From positions 95,616 to 159,615 of the forward strand of contig NZ_AOLP01000002.1 of the NCBI RefSeq assembly GCF_000337795.1: DNA of 64,000 nt, read 5' to 3'. Below are positions 1 to 9,825 of the stretch, in pieces (position 1 is the stretch's first letter; each line of letters opens with the position of its first letter). The position numbers and the translations under genes are program-made. The notes under the pieces were generated by a model. That model saw only the letters and a list, made by a program, of their open reading frames with translations. It had not been told where the DNA came from and ran no database searches. Source of the stretch: Haloferax denitrificans ATCC 35960. GTDB lineage: Archaea > Halobacteriota > Halobacteria > Halobacteriales > Haloferacaceae.

Positions 1-971
1 TCGAGTACAGAGTGGATGTAATGCCCAACTCGAACTTGCTTGGCCATATGGCTGGTACAGTCATCCTCCCGTCTGCCTAACTGTCGGCAGAAAGGACAGT
101 GAGACTTTCTCCACGGCTTCCATGCTTCGAGACTCTGTGCGGCCTCCTCGTATGAGTCCCCTTCAAATTCGTTAATCTCGAAGTCGCCTACTCCGTAGTG
201 TCGAACTATCTTGGTCGCTTCGTGGAAATTCGGAATAGCAACGGGTGGATACCGACCACCTACGGCAAAGTCTCCGAAGCCATTGAACCCGTGTTCCGCC
301 GCCGTTTCAGGCCCCCAATTGTAGGGTTCACCCGAGTAGACGTTCATCGCGTTTGCGACTATCGTTCGACTCGCTGAGAAAATGTCTGCGAGAGCCTCAA
401 GATAGCCATAATCACCTCTGTCCATGTCCACGGTATCGACCAAATCGAATATCGCGTAATCTGTTTCTCTCAGTTCGTGACCGAGTCGGTTCATCTCCGC
501 TAGTTCGCCGTCGTCTAATTCTCGGGAGAGGAACAGACGAACTGCGACTTCACCGAAACGCTCTCTTGCTGTACGATACGCTTCGAGCGTTTCTGGAACG
601 GGACGCCCAGAAATCACTGGTATGTCGATTTTGTCCTCGTACTCTCGGTAGAACTCGTTCTGACTGCTGTGGACTTCGAGGAGTGAATCCACGTCCTCTT
701 TCAGTCCATTGCTTTTCTCGGACAGGTACTCAGGCAACTCGAGAAACAGTCGATCACTAGCCTGACGGTATGGGCTGAGATTATCGAAATCCTTCGGACT
801 CGTGATTTCGAGTAATGGACACAGTGCCTTACCTTCTCGAAGTTTTTCGTACCGGCTCAACCCCCCAAATTTCTTCATGACGTGACGCTCGTTTCGCCCA
901 TCTCGAAGAATTGGGACGTAAATTCGTTCTCTATCGAGCGAAGTTGTTCCCAGCAGACATATTATTGTCAA
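1..971 (-). CDS. Beta-protein-like family protein, 3' end outside window
   Basis: A long reading frame runs leftward out of the window. It starts in the region of a possible TTG at 971, because no ATG or GTG precedes the conserved part. The translated start reads ERIYVPILRDGRNE, then PLLEITSPKD, resembling the YVPILKG..E...L / PLIEI opening of the phage 'beta protein' family (PF14350, from memory). The C-terminal part seen carries CPFCRQL and DDCTSH, a possible metal site. An ATG at 960 is in another frame and stops after 9 codons, so the start may be damaged. Members are often near phage or mobile genes; function is unknown. Family call is moderate, start uncertain. Confidence 0.5.
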   Translation of the reverse strand, partial: MTIICLLGTTSLDRERIYVPILRDGRNERHVMKKFGGLSRYEKLREGKALCPLLEITSPKDFDNLSPYRQASDRLFLELPEYLSEKSNGLKEDVDSLLEVHSSQNEFYREYEDKIDIPVISGRPVPETLEAYRTARERFGEVAVRLFLSRELDDGELAEMNRLGHELRETDYAIFDLVDTVDMDRGDYGYLEALADIFSASRTIVANAMNVYSGEPYNWGPETAAEHGFNGFGDFAVGGRYPPVAIPNFHEATKIVRHYGVGDFEINEFEGDSYEEAAQSLEAWKPWRKSHCPFCRQLGRREDDCTSHMAKQVRVGHYIHSVL

Positions 972-1012
972 TCAAATCATAAATGTCTTCAGGTAGGTTA
1001 GAACTGACCTAC

Positions 1013-1275
1013 AGGTCCGGAGAACCTGAACGCAGACGTCCGTTCTTCACTCGGAGAAGACGATCGAGTTCTCACCCCACAACGCTAACCAACTCCGCGC
1101 CATTCTCGCTCGCCGTGCAGCGAAGGGACTCATAGATACAGAGTTCGTCGAAAGAACTGCTGACGACTCCCGTCCTACTGTCGCGACCAACGGGATTGAC
1201 GGCAAAGTCCTGGTCAGTGAGGATCTGTTGAATTGCCATATTGCGGTTGATTTGGCTATATTGCAGCACGCTTGA
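1013..1275 (+). pseudogene. orc1/cdc6 replication initiator remnant (frameshifted)
   Basis: Two plus-strand frames together give an Orc1/Cdc6-like stretch. ENLNADVRSSLGED (from about 1020) is followed, one base out of frame, by IEFSPHNANQLRAILARRA. This matches the family pattern of conserved 'RVRSSL..e..I.F.PYdA.qLr.IL..Ra', the junction between the AAA+ ATPase core and lid. Similarity fades after about 1150 and the frame stops at 1275. Both ends of the gene are missing. This is read as a decayed initiator gene and fits plasmid-derived DNA. The identification rests on motif memory and a single frameshift. Confidence 0.5.
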
Positions 1276-1579
1276 TATTATGGTGAATTTCAACACGGGT
1301 ACACGAAATTCTCGGTACCACGTTCGCGTACGTACAGCGTCGCCGTGCGTGCGCTTTATCGACGAGAAGAGGTCTCACACATCGATCTTTGACGGTACTG
1401 AGGCCCGTGACCGCTTTGCTCGTGAAGCGGGATACCTTCGACATAGACATCGCCGGTTTCCCGCTTCATCTTCCAAGTTCTACCGGTCGAAACCGACGTA
1501 GTCTAGTGATTCACCAGGGCCGCCGAGTTGAGTTCGACGACGTTAGAAACGCCACTGTAGAACGGTAAGATCAGGATCA

Positions 1580-2000
1580 GTTGTTGCAACTGCGATTAAT
1601 TGACCGAAACTTTATTTTACAATAATTTGTTTTGTGACTCATCAGTATGGCATAATTCTAACTAGTTATCGACCACTTTAGTCCCGTACGCTAAAATTGC
1701 TCAACAAGCTAGAATGACTCTGGTACCAAATCGACTCGCCTTAGCACTTATATGGGGGATACTATATTAAAGTTCAAAAATCTGGTATTTAATTCCTTAG
1801 CAGACATTCGTTTCTTATTACTCATATTTTCGATATGTTGTCGTGTGGGTGAACAGGTATTGTGTAAATCTATTGCATCTCCCTATCGCCGTAAATTTCC
1901 CACTAGAACCCCTAAGTAGACTGTATTAGGAATGTTTTGAAAGACATGTTCTTCTATCTTACTCATTCCCGACATTGGCACCCGAATCTTTATTACGAAC
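1580..2000. other. AT-rich non-coding stretch beside orc1 remnant
   Basis: About 420 bases are clearly more AT-rich than the surrounding DNA and have no credible reading frame. I see runs such as ttattttacaataattt and tactatattaaag but no repeated origin-recognition boxes. Lying next to an orc1/cdc6 remnant, it could be a relict origin or simply decayed DNA (inference). Confidence 0.3.
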
Positions 2001-2255
2001 CAGTGGCTCAGAACTAGCCACAAGATAGGTTACCAGAAGCTCACGAAAGTGGAACCGAGGGCCCGATACCCGCGCCAACGGGTGCCGGGTTCCCCCGGCG
2101 GCACGAGCCCGCAAGAACGTTTCCAATCAAACGCTTCTCTCGGGCGTTGATAAATCTGCCGCTGGTGAGATGCTTTACCCAACCCACAGGAGACAACAAT
2201 CTCAATCAGAGATCTGATAGCGGACGTTAGACTTACAAACAGCGGACAGCCGAGC

Positions 2256-2861
2256 TTGGAAGACCAGGTGAGGGTCATCAAACTCATCGACGATGCAGTT
2301 CTTCCAGACGGTCGAGACGGGTTCACCGAACGTGAACTCAAGGAGCTAGCAGACGAGGACGGGTCCGTTTTCGACTGCGAACTCAAGACTGCGCTCACAA
2401 ACCTCTGCTCGACTTCGGTCCCACAGACGGACGGTGAGGGCGAGACCAACGTCTTAACTCGGTGGTTCCCTCCCGGTCCCGAGACGTACGTCATCAGCGA
2501 ACGGCTTGACGACGTCGTCAACGGCGAGTTCGAAGAAACCGTCGTCGATGACCGAGAAGCCCTTGTCGACCACATCCAAGACGACGATGCGCCCGACTCG
2601 GGTGACGAGCGAGCCGTCGCCGACGGTGGAGTAACCGTCCGTTCGGTAGTAAGCGAGGCGCTCGATGTTGACCCTGATGGTGTCGTTGACCACCTACGAG
2701 CCGGTGAACTAGGTGACCAAGTCGACCGAATCAACGGTGCGATCGATGGAATTGAGAACCACGATGAGGCCGACAGACGTGATACGTACGGACGAATCAC
2801 ATTCCGGCACGTGGCGTATCGTTACTACTTCACAGAGGCCGTCGCCGCGTACCTCCACTAG
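2256..2861 (+). CDS. Acidic haloarchaeal hypothetical protein
   Basis: About 200 residues with typical haloarchaeal acidic composition. Recognisable stretches are GRDGFTERELKELADEDG, which looks like a winged-helix-type helix pair, and FPPGPETYVISERLDDVV. No family was recognised. The frame is open upstream to about 2180 without ATG or GTG, so the start given here is a TTG and the gene may have lost its 5' end. It stands alone between the AT-rich stretch and the broken recombinase. The opposite strand also has a long open frame, serine/threonine-rich and low in information, which is taken as a shadow. Confidence 0.5.
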   Translation: MEDQVRVIKLIDDAVLPDGRDGFTERELKELADEDGSVFDCELKTALTNLCSTSVPQTDGEGETNVLTRWFPPGPETYVISERLDDVVNGEFEETVVDDREALVDHIQDDDAPDSGDERAVADGGVTVRSVVSEALDVDPDGVVDHLRAGELGDQVDRINGAIDGIENHDEADRRDTYGRITFRHVAYRYYFTEAVAAYLH

Positions 2862-3082
2862 AGGGCAAGCGGCGTACACCCCATTTTTCTGAGGCTCACA
2901 GTTGTTACAGAGTCGCAAGAATATACTACCTGCTCAATCAGTATTGGGGAAGTGGTCCAGAGGAAGTGACTTTAACGTCGTAAGCTGGAGCTACATCAGT
3001 TGAACCCTATCACCTGCGATGACTGCAAACACTGAGAAGGTGCATACATCGAGGATGCCGTATAGCTTCACAGCATGCTACT

Positions 3083-4370
3083 CTATCGATCAAAGGCCTC
3101 TTCCAGTTTCTCATACATCCTTCTTCGCCGGGCCTTCCGCTCTTGCTCCCTCGACAAATAGTTCCGGAGTACAACTTCCGTCGACGAACTCCCCTGGTCT
3201 TCAGCAGCTCCCTCCAATCCTTCAAGCACCTCTCCAACAGCCTCCTGATACGCCGAGTACCAGAACCGCCGTCCCATCTTCGGCGTCGGCGTACCCCCAT
3301 CGACAACGACACCAGCAGTGTCAGCAAGTTGTTTGAACCGACGACGTATCGTGCTAACTGACACGTGTCCCGTCGACGATGACCGAGACGGGAACAGATA
3401 CCCGTTCCACGTCTCACGGTCAGAGAGCGTATCAATCCGATCAGCGACGACGTCGACGCCATACAGCAGCGTCACCTCACCGGGGCCGTTCTTCCGCTCT
3501 CCATCACCGAACGACAGATGCGGATCCTCTGCGTCCAAGACCACCTGGTCTACGTGCAACGCGGCAACCTCTGAAGGTCGTAACCCCCACCCAGCAAGCG
3601 CGACGACGAGCAACTCCGCTTCGGGTGAATCCACCTCACTGTAGATCCGACGGACCTGCGACGCCGACAATGCCTGTGGGTCCGGTTCGCTGGCTCCCCA
3701 TCCGAACTCTTCGCCAGCCTCAGAGAGTGGATTGTACTTTGAGTATTTCCGGCGTTTCACGAAGGCGTACCACGCTCTTGCGACGTGGAGATACTCGAGT
3801 TTCGACCGGTCCGTCGAGAGTTCCTCGTCGAAGACGTCGAGGACGGCAAGACAGCGTTCTATCTCTCGTGGCTGCGAATCTAACTCAGACAGCGGTTCGA
3901 GCAACGCATCCGTCCCGTGTAGTTCTCGATACGTTCGAACCCACTTGGCCAACCTCGTCCGATGGGTCCACAGTACTCTTTGCCCGTCCACCTCGAGTTT
4001 GTATCGAGTTGAGGTACACTTCTAGAGCGTTGACAGTATCTTCGTCATCGACGTCCCATTCCCACTCCTCAGATTCCTTATCTTCGAGACCGACGACGTC
4101 GACGAAGAACTGCTTGGGCGTCAAATCGTGGTGCTCGCGTAACGCGTACGCGATGCCGCTGTACCCGTGTTCGGTGAGCCAGTCGTAGGTTGGGACGTCG
4201 CGGTCCTCGTCGAATCCATCGCGATATCGCTTCGGTGCGATGTCTTGCCAGTAGACATCGACGAGTTCGTCGAGGCTCATTTGTGACCACTTGTAGCGGC
4301 GCTCTCTCGTCCCTTCGTCTGAAACTGTCTCTTCAATGCTCGAACCCTGGGAGTCAGACTGTTGATTCAC
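3083..4370 (-). pseudogene. Tyrosine recombinase/integrase split by a frameshift
   Basis: Two overlapping minus frames form one protein. The 5' frame (4370 GTG start to about 3990) gives an N-terminal SAM-like region ending ALEVYLNSIQTR. The 3' frame continues from LEVDGQRVLWTHRTRLAKW to the stop at 3083. The second part has tyrosine-recombinase landmarks: GLRPSEVAAL (first catalytic Arg), a Lys in GERKNGPGEV, an MGRRFWYSAY box in place of the usual HxxR region, and a late Tyr in NYLSREQERKARR. Both frames are open across the junction near 3990-4010, so one indel explains the split. It is a broken integrase, a programmed frameshift or a sequencing error. No att site or tRNA was seen beside it. 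Confidence 0.7.
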
Positions 4371-4645
4371 GCCTGCTCACCGGGGAGTAACCCTCTCGCT
4401 GCGTGTTGGGGTAATTCTGAATGTGAGATTTTCATTACTCACCGACTTTCTCACAATGAGTTAATACTTTGGCTTGTGCAGGAGTGGGTCATACACAACC
4501 GTAATTAGTAAAATTGGGCTGTTTCTCCCACTACGTATCATATATCATATACCGCTATACAAAACTGAATTTCGGCTGCTGCCCAAATTTCTGGAAGATG
4601 AACCCATTGTAGCTTCAGAAAAAGGGAGTCGTAACCGAAACGTAA
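4371..4645. other. Intergenic, nothing recognised
   Basis: Spacer between the integrase start and the 3' end of the AOR-family gene. It is AT-rich in the middle (4480-4620) and I see no gene, hairpin or repeat that I can support. Confidence 0.5.
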
Positions 4646-6340
4646 TCAGAGTGTTACTGATTCCACGGCGGAGTCAGGAACGACACCACTTTTGCTCCAT
4701 CCCCGATGTTCGTAGTACTCGTCGAGTGCTGCTTCGAAGTCAGGTAAATCATACGGCAGACAGTCGTCATCGCGGTTGAACCCACGTTGATTGTTGAAGT
4801 GGCGCTCAAGAGTCACGATTCGCTCGCCTACTGACAAAAGGTCGTCAAAGTCGGCTCCGAACAGAGCTTCGAACCGCTGTGGACTCATGTAGTCCCGGGA
4901 AAATTTGCAGACAACACCGCTATCGCACAGTGCCATCAGGTTTTCACGCTCCACTAGGCGGTCAGACTTTCCAAGCGTTCCGTTCGGGTCTAACCCGTCT
5001 TTGGCTGGTACGAGCGGGTACTCAACGGAGTAGAACGTCGCGTACATGTGGTCTGCACCTCGGTTTGCAACCGCGTATGAGAGGCCCTGGCCTTGCAAGA
5101 CCCGGCCTTCGTGAGCAGCGAAGTCCATCCCTTTGACCGACCAGTTTTCCACGCCTAACTTTGCATGTGCGCGGTCGATTCCCTCCGCGAGCGTATCACC
5201 GATTCCCTCTCGGTGGGCGATTTTCTCTACGAGTGACCAGATGAGCTCACGATTTCCAAATTCATCCTCTGCTTGGAGATATGCTGCAATCGTATTGCCT
5301 GTACTGATTGCGTCGAGGCCGTAATCATCGCACAGGTCGTTCGATTTCATCACATCGACGATGTCGTCGACACCTGCGTTCGAGCCGAATGCCATCGCAA
5401 CTTCGAACTCTGGGCCCTCGGTTTCGACGCCGCGTTCCTCATCTCTCGTTGGGAGCTTACACGCAAACGCGCACGCAGAACACGTCCCTTTCTTGTATTT
5501 TTTCGCCTCGACAGCATCACCGTTGATACCATTGACTCCCTCGTACTGCTGCTCCGAGAAGTAATACGATGGAAGGCCATCCATCTCGTTTGCGAGGTCC
5601 ATTACGGCGACTGTCCCCTGACGTTTCATGATGTGGTCGTCCGTCGCTGCTTCGCGGTGAATCTCCATCTGTGATGCAGGGACGTTGATGTCTGCTGAAG
5701 AGTCACCACCGAATGTGACTGCTTTCACATTTTTTGCCCCGAGGACAGCGCCGAGCCCACCACGGCCAAACGCACGTTCTTCGGAGGTCATGATCGACGC
5801 AAAGCGGACTTCGTTTTCGCCCGCCGGGCCGATAACAGCCGTCTGGTCTGCTCCGATACCGTACTCAGCGTCAAAGTACTGGACCGTTTCGGGGACTGTC
5901 GCACCTTCTAAATGGGTTACGTCCTCGAACTCGACACCATCGTCACGGACGTGGACCGCTACGAGTGACTCTGCATTACCGACAAACTCGACCGCACTGT
6001 AACCAGTGTCTGCGAAATTCCGCGACATGAAGCCACCCGCATTCGATGAGAGGAGCCCATCAGTAAGCGGGGAAACTGCAGTGGCATTCATTCGACCGGT
6101 GAAACTCATCGTGGATGCTTGCATCGGACCCGAAGTGAAGATGAGTCGGTTTTCGGAGCCGAGTGGATCTGCATCGAACGGAATCCGCTCGTGTGCGAGG
6201 TGTGTGGCGACTCCCCGTCCACCGATGAAGGTCTCTAACACCGGAGTGATATCTGACTCCTGCGCCTCAAGTGCGCGCAGATCAATTGTCAGTAACGGTC
6301 CTTCGTTGTGAAGCGTGATAGATTTCTTCGTGTTTGTCAT
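4646..6340 (-). CDS. Aldehyde:ferredoxin oxidoreductase family protein
   Basis: A 564-residue tungsten/molybdenum bis-pyranopterin enzyme of the AOR family, expected to oxidise an aldehyde to the acid with ferredoxin as acceptor. Seen: the N-terminal AOR domain with FIGGRGVATHL and GPMQASTMSFTGR, a GRGGLGAVLGAKNVKA pterin-binding segment, a cysteine cluster GTCSACAFACKLP for the 4Fe-4S centre, and the DDYGLDAISTGN motif of the domain 2/3 fold. The length is slightly short of the 600-620 usual for AOR but within the haloarchaeal range. It is the last gene of a minus-strand run, 54 bases after livF, so it is probably co-transcribed with the transporter. The substrate is unknown; the neighbouring iron alcohol dehydrogenase suggests an alcohol-aldehyde-acid route (inference). 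Confidence 0.9.
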   Translation of the reverse strand: MTNTKKSITLHNEGPLLTIDLRALEAQESDITPVLETFIGGRGVATHLAHERIPFDADPLGSENRLIFTSGPMQASTMSFTGRMNATAVSPLTDGLLSSNAGGFMSRNFADTGYSAVEFVGNAESLVAVHVRDDGVEFEDVTHLEGATVPETVQYFDAEYGIGADQTAVIGPAGENEVRFASIMTSEERAFGRGGLGAVLGAKNVKAVTFGGDSSADINVPASQMEIHREAATDDHIMKRQGTVAVMDLANEMDGLPSYYFSEQQYEGVNGINGDAVEAKKYKKGTCSACAFACKLPTRDEERGVETEGPEFEVAMAFGSNAGVDDIVDVMKSNDLCDDYGLDAISTGNTIAAYLQAEDEFGNRELIWSLVEKIAHREGIGDTLAEGIDRAHAKLGVENWSVKGMDFAAHEGRVLQGQGLSYAVANRGADHMYATFYSVEYPLVPAKDGLDPNGTLGKSDRLVERENLMALCDSGVVCKFSRDYMSPQRFEALFGADFDDLLSVGERIVTLERHFNNQRGFNRDDDCLPYDLPDFEAALDEYYEHRGWSKSGVVPDSAVESVTL

Positions 6341-6394
6341 GGTCTCAATGTGGCCTGTCGTCGTAGAACGTTCCGAATCGAACGGTGAGGGCGA

Positions 6395-7117
6395 CTATGC
6401 GCCCTCGAAGATACGTCGAATGGTTTCGTGTTCGAGCAGGTTGTCCGGGTCCGTGATGTCGGCTTGAATTTCACCGCGCTCGATGACGTAGAACTGCTCT
6501 GCCGTCCGTTCAGCATATCGGATGTTCGACTCGGCGACGAGAATTGAAACGCCAAGGTCTTGGATTCGGCTGATACCCTGAATCAGCTGGTCTCGGACGG
6601 AAGGTGCCAGTCCCTCGAACGGTTCGTCTAGGAGGACGAGGTCTGGGTCTCCGGCGATGGCTCGACCGATAGCGACCATCTTTTGTTGACCGCCACTCAG
6701 TTGCGCAGCGGGTCGATCGAGGAAGTTGTTCATCTCCGGGAAGATTCCCGTGACACGCTCGACGATATCATCGAACTCCATGTCAGATCGCTCTTCAGTT
6801 CCCCAGGCTGCAATCTGGAGGTTGTCACGGACACTTAGATGTTCGAACAAACGTCGGTCCTCCGGGGCAATTCCGAGTCCAAGGGCTGGACGCTCGTGCG
6901 GCGGCTCGGCTGTCACATCAGTGCCTCGGACGCTAATCGTTCCAGACGAAGGAGTGATGAGTCCCATAATACTTCGGAACGTCGTCGTCTTGCCTGCGCC
7001 ATTTCGGCCAATGAGTGCGACAGTCTCGCCTTCATCGACAGCCAGGGAAATACCGCGAAGTACGGGAACGTTATCGATCGAGGCGTGCAAGTCGTCGATT
7101 TCGAGTAAGGAACTCAT
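6395..7117 (-). CDS. livF: Branched-chain amino-acid type ABC transporter ATPase LivF
   Basis: ATP-binding subunit of the HAAT/Liv importer class. Starting at MSSLLEIDDLHA (7117), it has Walker A GRNGAGKTTTF, signature LSGGQQKMVAIGRA and Walker B LVLLDEPFEGL, with a following ESNIRYA in place of the usual H-loop His, as is common in LivF. A longer frame reaches 7156, but 7117 lies one base from the livG stop (7119-7121) and begins the conserved sequence. It pairs with LivG under the LivHM permeases. The substrate is not proven; Liv systems also carry amides, urea or aromatic acids. Confidence 0.92.
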   Translation of the reverse strand: MSSLLEIDDLHASIDNVPVLRGISLAVDEGETVALIGRNGAGKTTTFRSIMGLITPSSGTISVRGTDVTAEPPHERPALGLGIAPEDRRLFEHLSVRDNLQIAAWGTEERSDMEFDDIVERVTGIFPEMNNFLDRPAAQLSGGQQKMVAIGRAIAGDPDLVLLDEPFEGLAPSVRDQLIQGISRIQDLGVSILVAESNIRYAERTAEQFYVIERGEIQADITDPDNLLEHETIRRIFEGA

Positions 7118-7118
7118 C

Positions 7119-7880
7119 TCAGGCGCCCTCCTCGCGGATGTGTTCGAGCACTTCATCCGAATTGAGTACGGCTTCAGGCTCGCCCTCGGTCAGGATACGG
7201 CCATTGTGCAGTGCTACGACTCGATCGGAGTAATCAAGAACGAGTTGCATATCGTGTTCGACGAAGATGAGCGACGTTCCAGTCTCTCGGGCTGCATTCG
7301 TTGCGATGTCCATCACGTTTTCTTTTTCTTCAGATCCGACACCGCTCGTTGGTTCGTCGAGTAACAGCAGGTCCGGTTCGAGCGCGAATGACATCGCGAT
7401 GTCCAGAATCTTCCGCTTACCGTGCGGGAGGTTCTCTGCTTTCATCTCCCGCATATTCGTTAGCCCGAACGTCTCAAGCACATCAAGCGCTTCTTCGTGA
7501 ACCGCTTCGTCCCTCGAGAGTGGACGAACAAAGTCTGAGGTCTTACCGTCACGTGAGACTAGCGCGGCTTTGACGTTCTCGATAATGGTGAGGTCATCGT
7601 AAAGATGCGGAAGCTGGAACGAACGTGCGATACCTTCTTTCACCCGCTTGTAATCGGCGAGCTCTGAGATATCTTCTCCTTTAAACGTTATCTGTCCACT
7701 CGTCGGCGAAAGTGCCCCGGAAACGAGATTGATGAACGTCGTCTTTCCGGCCCCGTTTGGACCGATGACACCCACAATCTCGTCTGAGTAGAACTCGATG
7801 TCGACGTCGTCCGCCGCGACGACGGAGTCGAATGTTTTCCGAAGGTCGTTCGTCTCTAACAGTGGTGCGCGATTACTCAT
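7119..7880 (-). CDS. livG: Branched-chain amino-acid type ABC transporter ATPase LivG
   Basis: Second ATPase of the Liv-type importer, 253 residues. Walker A GPNGAGKTTFINL, Walker B LLLLDEPTSGV and H-loop VEHDM are clear. The signature region reads LPHGKRKILDIAMS instead of the LSxGQ consensus, a divergence tolerated in some LivG proteins. The start ATG at 7880 overlaps the 3' end of livM by 8 bases, indicating translational coupling. It is one base upstream of livF. Confidence 0.92.
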   Translation of the reverse strand: MSNRAPLLETNDLRKTFDSVVAADDVDIEFYSDEIVGVIGPNGAGKTTFINLVSGALSPTSGQITFKGEDISELADYKRVKEGIARSFQLPHLYDDLTIIENVKAALVSRDGKTSDFVRPLSRDEAVHEEALDVLETFGLTNMREMKAENLPHGKRKILDIAMSFALEPDLLLLDEPTSGVGSEEKENVMDIATNAARETGTSLIFVEHDMQLVLDYSDRVVALHNGRILTEGEPEAVLNSDEVLEHIREEGA

Positions 7881-8898
7881 TATCGGATCCTCCGTAATGT
7901 CGGACTAATCGTTTGGCTCCTCCCCAGAGCCCGTCACTCCGGAGAATCACCACGATCACGAACATGATGAACCCCATTGTGAACTGCCAGTAATTGGACA
8001 CCAGTGCGACTGCGTACTCACGGAGCAACACATAAATTGTCGCCCCGACGAGTGGGCCTCCAAACGTGCTTGCGCCACCAATGAGGGTCATGAAGACAAT
8101 TTGGCCCGAGTACGTCCAGTCGAGGATTTCGGGCGTTATGTGTCCAGAAAGGACACTGTACAGCGCCCCGCTGAAGCCAACGAAGAGTCCCGAAAGAAGC
8201 GTTGCATACCACCGGTAACGCTTGACTGGGATACCCATTGCGCGTGCGCGCTCGGGATTCTCTCGGAGCGTCTTTAGCGTTAAACCGAAGGGCGATTTCA
8301 CGATGAGCCACGCGAACACAATTGAAAGCCCGAATGCAAGTACGACGATGTAGTAGTACAACTCGGTCAAGAACGTAATCACGGTCAGACTCTCGAACGC
8401 CTGTCCGAAGACGTGCGGTTGTCCAACACCGATGCCGTCGGTCCCGTTCGTAATGTTGTACAGTTTTGCCGCAAGCACGTACAGAATCTGTGCGAGTGCT
8501 AGTGTTAGCAGTGAATAGTAGATGTCGGACGTGTTGAGAGTCACTGCACCGATAACTGCTGCTACTGCGACCGCTGCCACGGCACCGAGGATGACGAGGA
8601 TGAACAACTCTCGGATCCCGGTGTATTTCATCAAGAGGGCAACAGTGTACGCACCGGTTCCGAAGAACGCTGCGTGACCGAACGAGAGCGACCCAGCGTA
8701 CCCAAAGATGATGTTGTAGCCGAGAACGGCGATACCGAGGATTTGAATCCACGCGATGAGGTTCAGATAGTACGGCGAGTCGACGAGGAACGGGAGTGCG
8801 TACAGTACGATGAACGCAACGAGTGCCACCCCGTACCAAAGGAACATCGTCGAGCCGTTGAATCGCTCTGTGATCGCTGACAAGCCTTCTCCACTCAT
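7873..8898 (-). CDS. livM: Branched-chain amino-acid type ABC permease LivM
   Basis: About 341 residues, very hydrophobic with roughly ten membrane spans. The family motif region NIIFGYAGSLSFGHAAFFGTGAY, then GGASTFGGPLVGA near the C-terminus, marks LivM rather than LivH. The ATG at 8898 shares its A with the livH stop TGA (TGATG), so it is preferred over a GTG one codon upstream. It forms the translocation pore with LivH; ATP comes from LivGF. Confidence 0.92.
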   Translation of the reverse strand: MSGEGLSAITERFNGSTMFLWYGVALVAFIVLYALPFLVDSPYYLNLIAWIQILGIAVLGYNIIFGYAGSLSFGHAAFFGTGAYTVALLMKYTGIRELFILVILGAVAAVAVAAVIGAVTLNTSDIYYSLLTLALAQILYVLAAKLYNITNGTDGIGVGQPHVFGQAFESLTVITFLTELYYYIVVLAFGLSIVFAWLIVKSPFGLTLKTLRENPERARAMGIPVKRYRWYATLLSGLFVGFSGALYSVLSGHITPEILDWTYSGQIVFMTLIGGASTFGGPLVGATIYVLLREYAVALVSNYWQFTMGFIMFVIVVILRSDGLWGGAKRLVRHYGGSDNE

Positions 8899-9797
8899 CA
8901 CTCAAGCACCCCTTTTCCACCGTAGAGTCCTTCGGGCTTGACGAGAATAATGCCAGCCATAATCAGGAAGACAATGGCGAGTTCGAGCTCTGGGATGTAC
9001 GCGATGCCGAAACTCCGAATGAGTCCGATAAGGATCGACCCAACAATCGCGCCACGAAGACTCCCCAGACCGCCGATGACAACGACGGCGAACGCGAGGA
9101 GGATATACTCGACCGATAGACCCGGCGTCGCGGAGGCAAGTGGCATGAGTAGCGCACCGCCGAGCCCTGCAAAGCCGGTGGCGACCGAGAACACGACGAG
9201 TCTAACACGACTCACATCGACGCCCAATGCTTCGACCATCTCTTCGTCTTCGGCAATCGCCTGCGCGATTTTCCCGAGTTTTGTCCGTTTGAACAGCAAA
9301 AACGGGATAACCGCTGCGAGCCCGAAGATACCGATTACAAGTAAGTTGTAAACCGGGTACGTATTGCCGAACATCGGGACCCTTCCCAAAAGTTCGAGCG
9401 GTCCCGAGATGCTCAGCGGCGATGAGCCCCAAACGAATTGCATAGCGTCCTCTAACATGAGTACGACGCCGAACGTCCCGAGTAGCTGGTAAGTTTCGTC
9501 AATTTCGAACAGCGGTGAGAACACTGTCCGCTCTAACACCGCCGCGAGTACGATGATGATGGCCGGTGCAGCAACCAACATCACGAGGAACGGCACGACG
9601 GGTGAGTCGACAATGCCGACTGCCATTTTCGAGAGCGATGCCGCTACGTAGGCCCCAAGCCCGAGGAACGCGGCGTGGGACATATTCATCAGGTTCATGA
9701 CTCCAAACGTGAGGCTCAGGCCCAGCGACACGAGATACAGGATCGCCGCATAGTAGAGGCCATTGAACACGTATAGGAGGATATCTCCAGCTGCCAT
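8898..9797 (-). CDS. livH: Branched-chain amino-acid type ABC permease LivH
   Basis: A 299-residue integral membrane protein, shorter than LivM as usual. It opens with YYAAILYLVSLGLSLTFGV followed by NLMNMSHAAFLGLGAYVA, and carries IGGLGSLRGAIVGSILIG near the end, both typical of LivH. It lies 28 bases downstream of livK and is overlapped by livM. Confidence 0.92.
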   Translation of the reverse strand: MAAGDILLYVFNGLYYAAILYLVSLGLSLTFGVMNLMNMSHAAFLGLGAYVAASLSKMAVGIVDSPVVPFLVMLVAAPAIIIVLAAVLERTVFSPLFEIDETYQLLGTFGVVLMLEDAMQFVWGSSPLSISGPLELLGRVPMFGNTYPVYNLLVIGIFGLAAVIPFLLFKRTKLGKIAQAIAEDEEMVEALGVDVSRVRLVVFSVATGFAGLGGALLMPLASATPGLSVEYILLAFAVVVIGGLGSLRGAIVGSILIGLIRSFGIAYIPELELAIVFLIMAGIILVKPEGLYGGKGVLE

Positions 9798-9825
9798 GGT
9801 TAGATAGTGTGATGTGGGCTTCGTA

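Noticed and set aside
1072..1296. 74-residue minus-strand frame
   Set aside because: It lies opposite the orc1/cdc6-like plus-strand remnant, which explains the coding-like pattern better.
2030..2800. Long minus-strand frame opposite the hypothetical gene at 2256
   Set aside because: Serine/threonine-rich low-information sequence typical of the antisense of an acidic halophile gene; the plus frame has the expected acidic composition.
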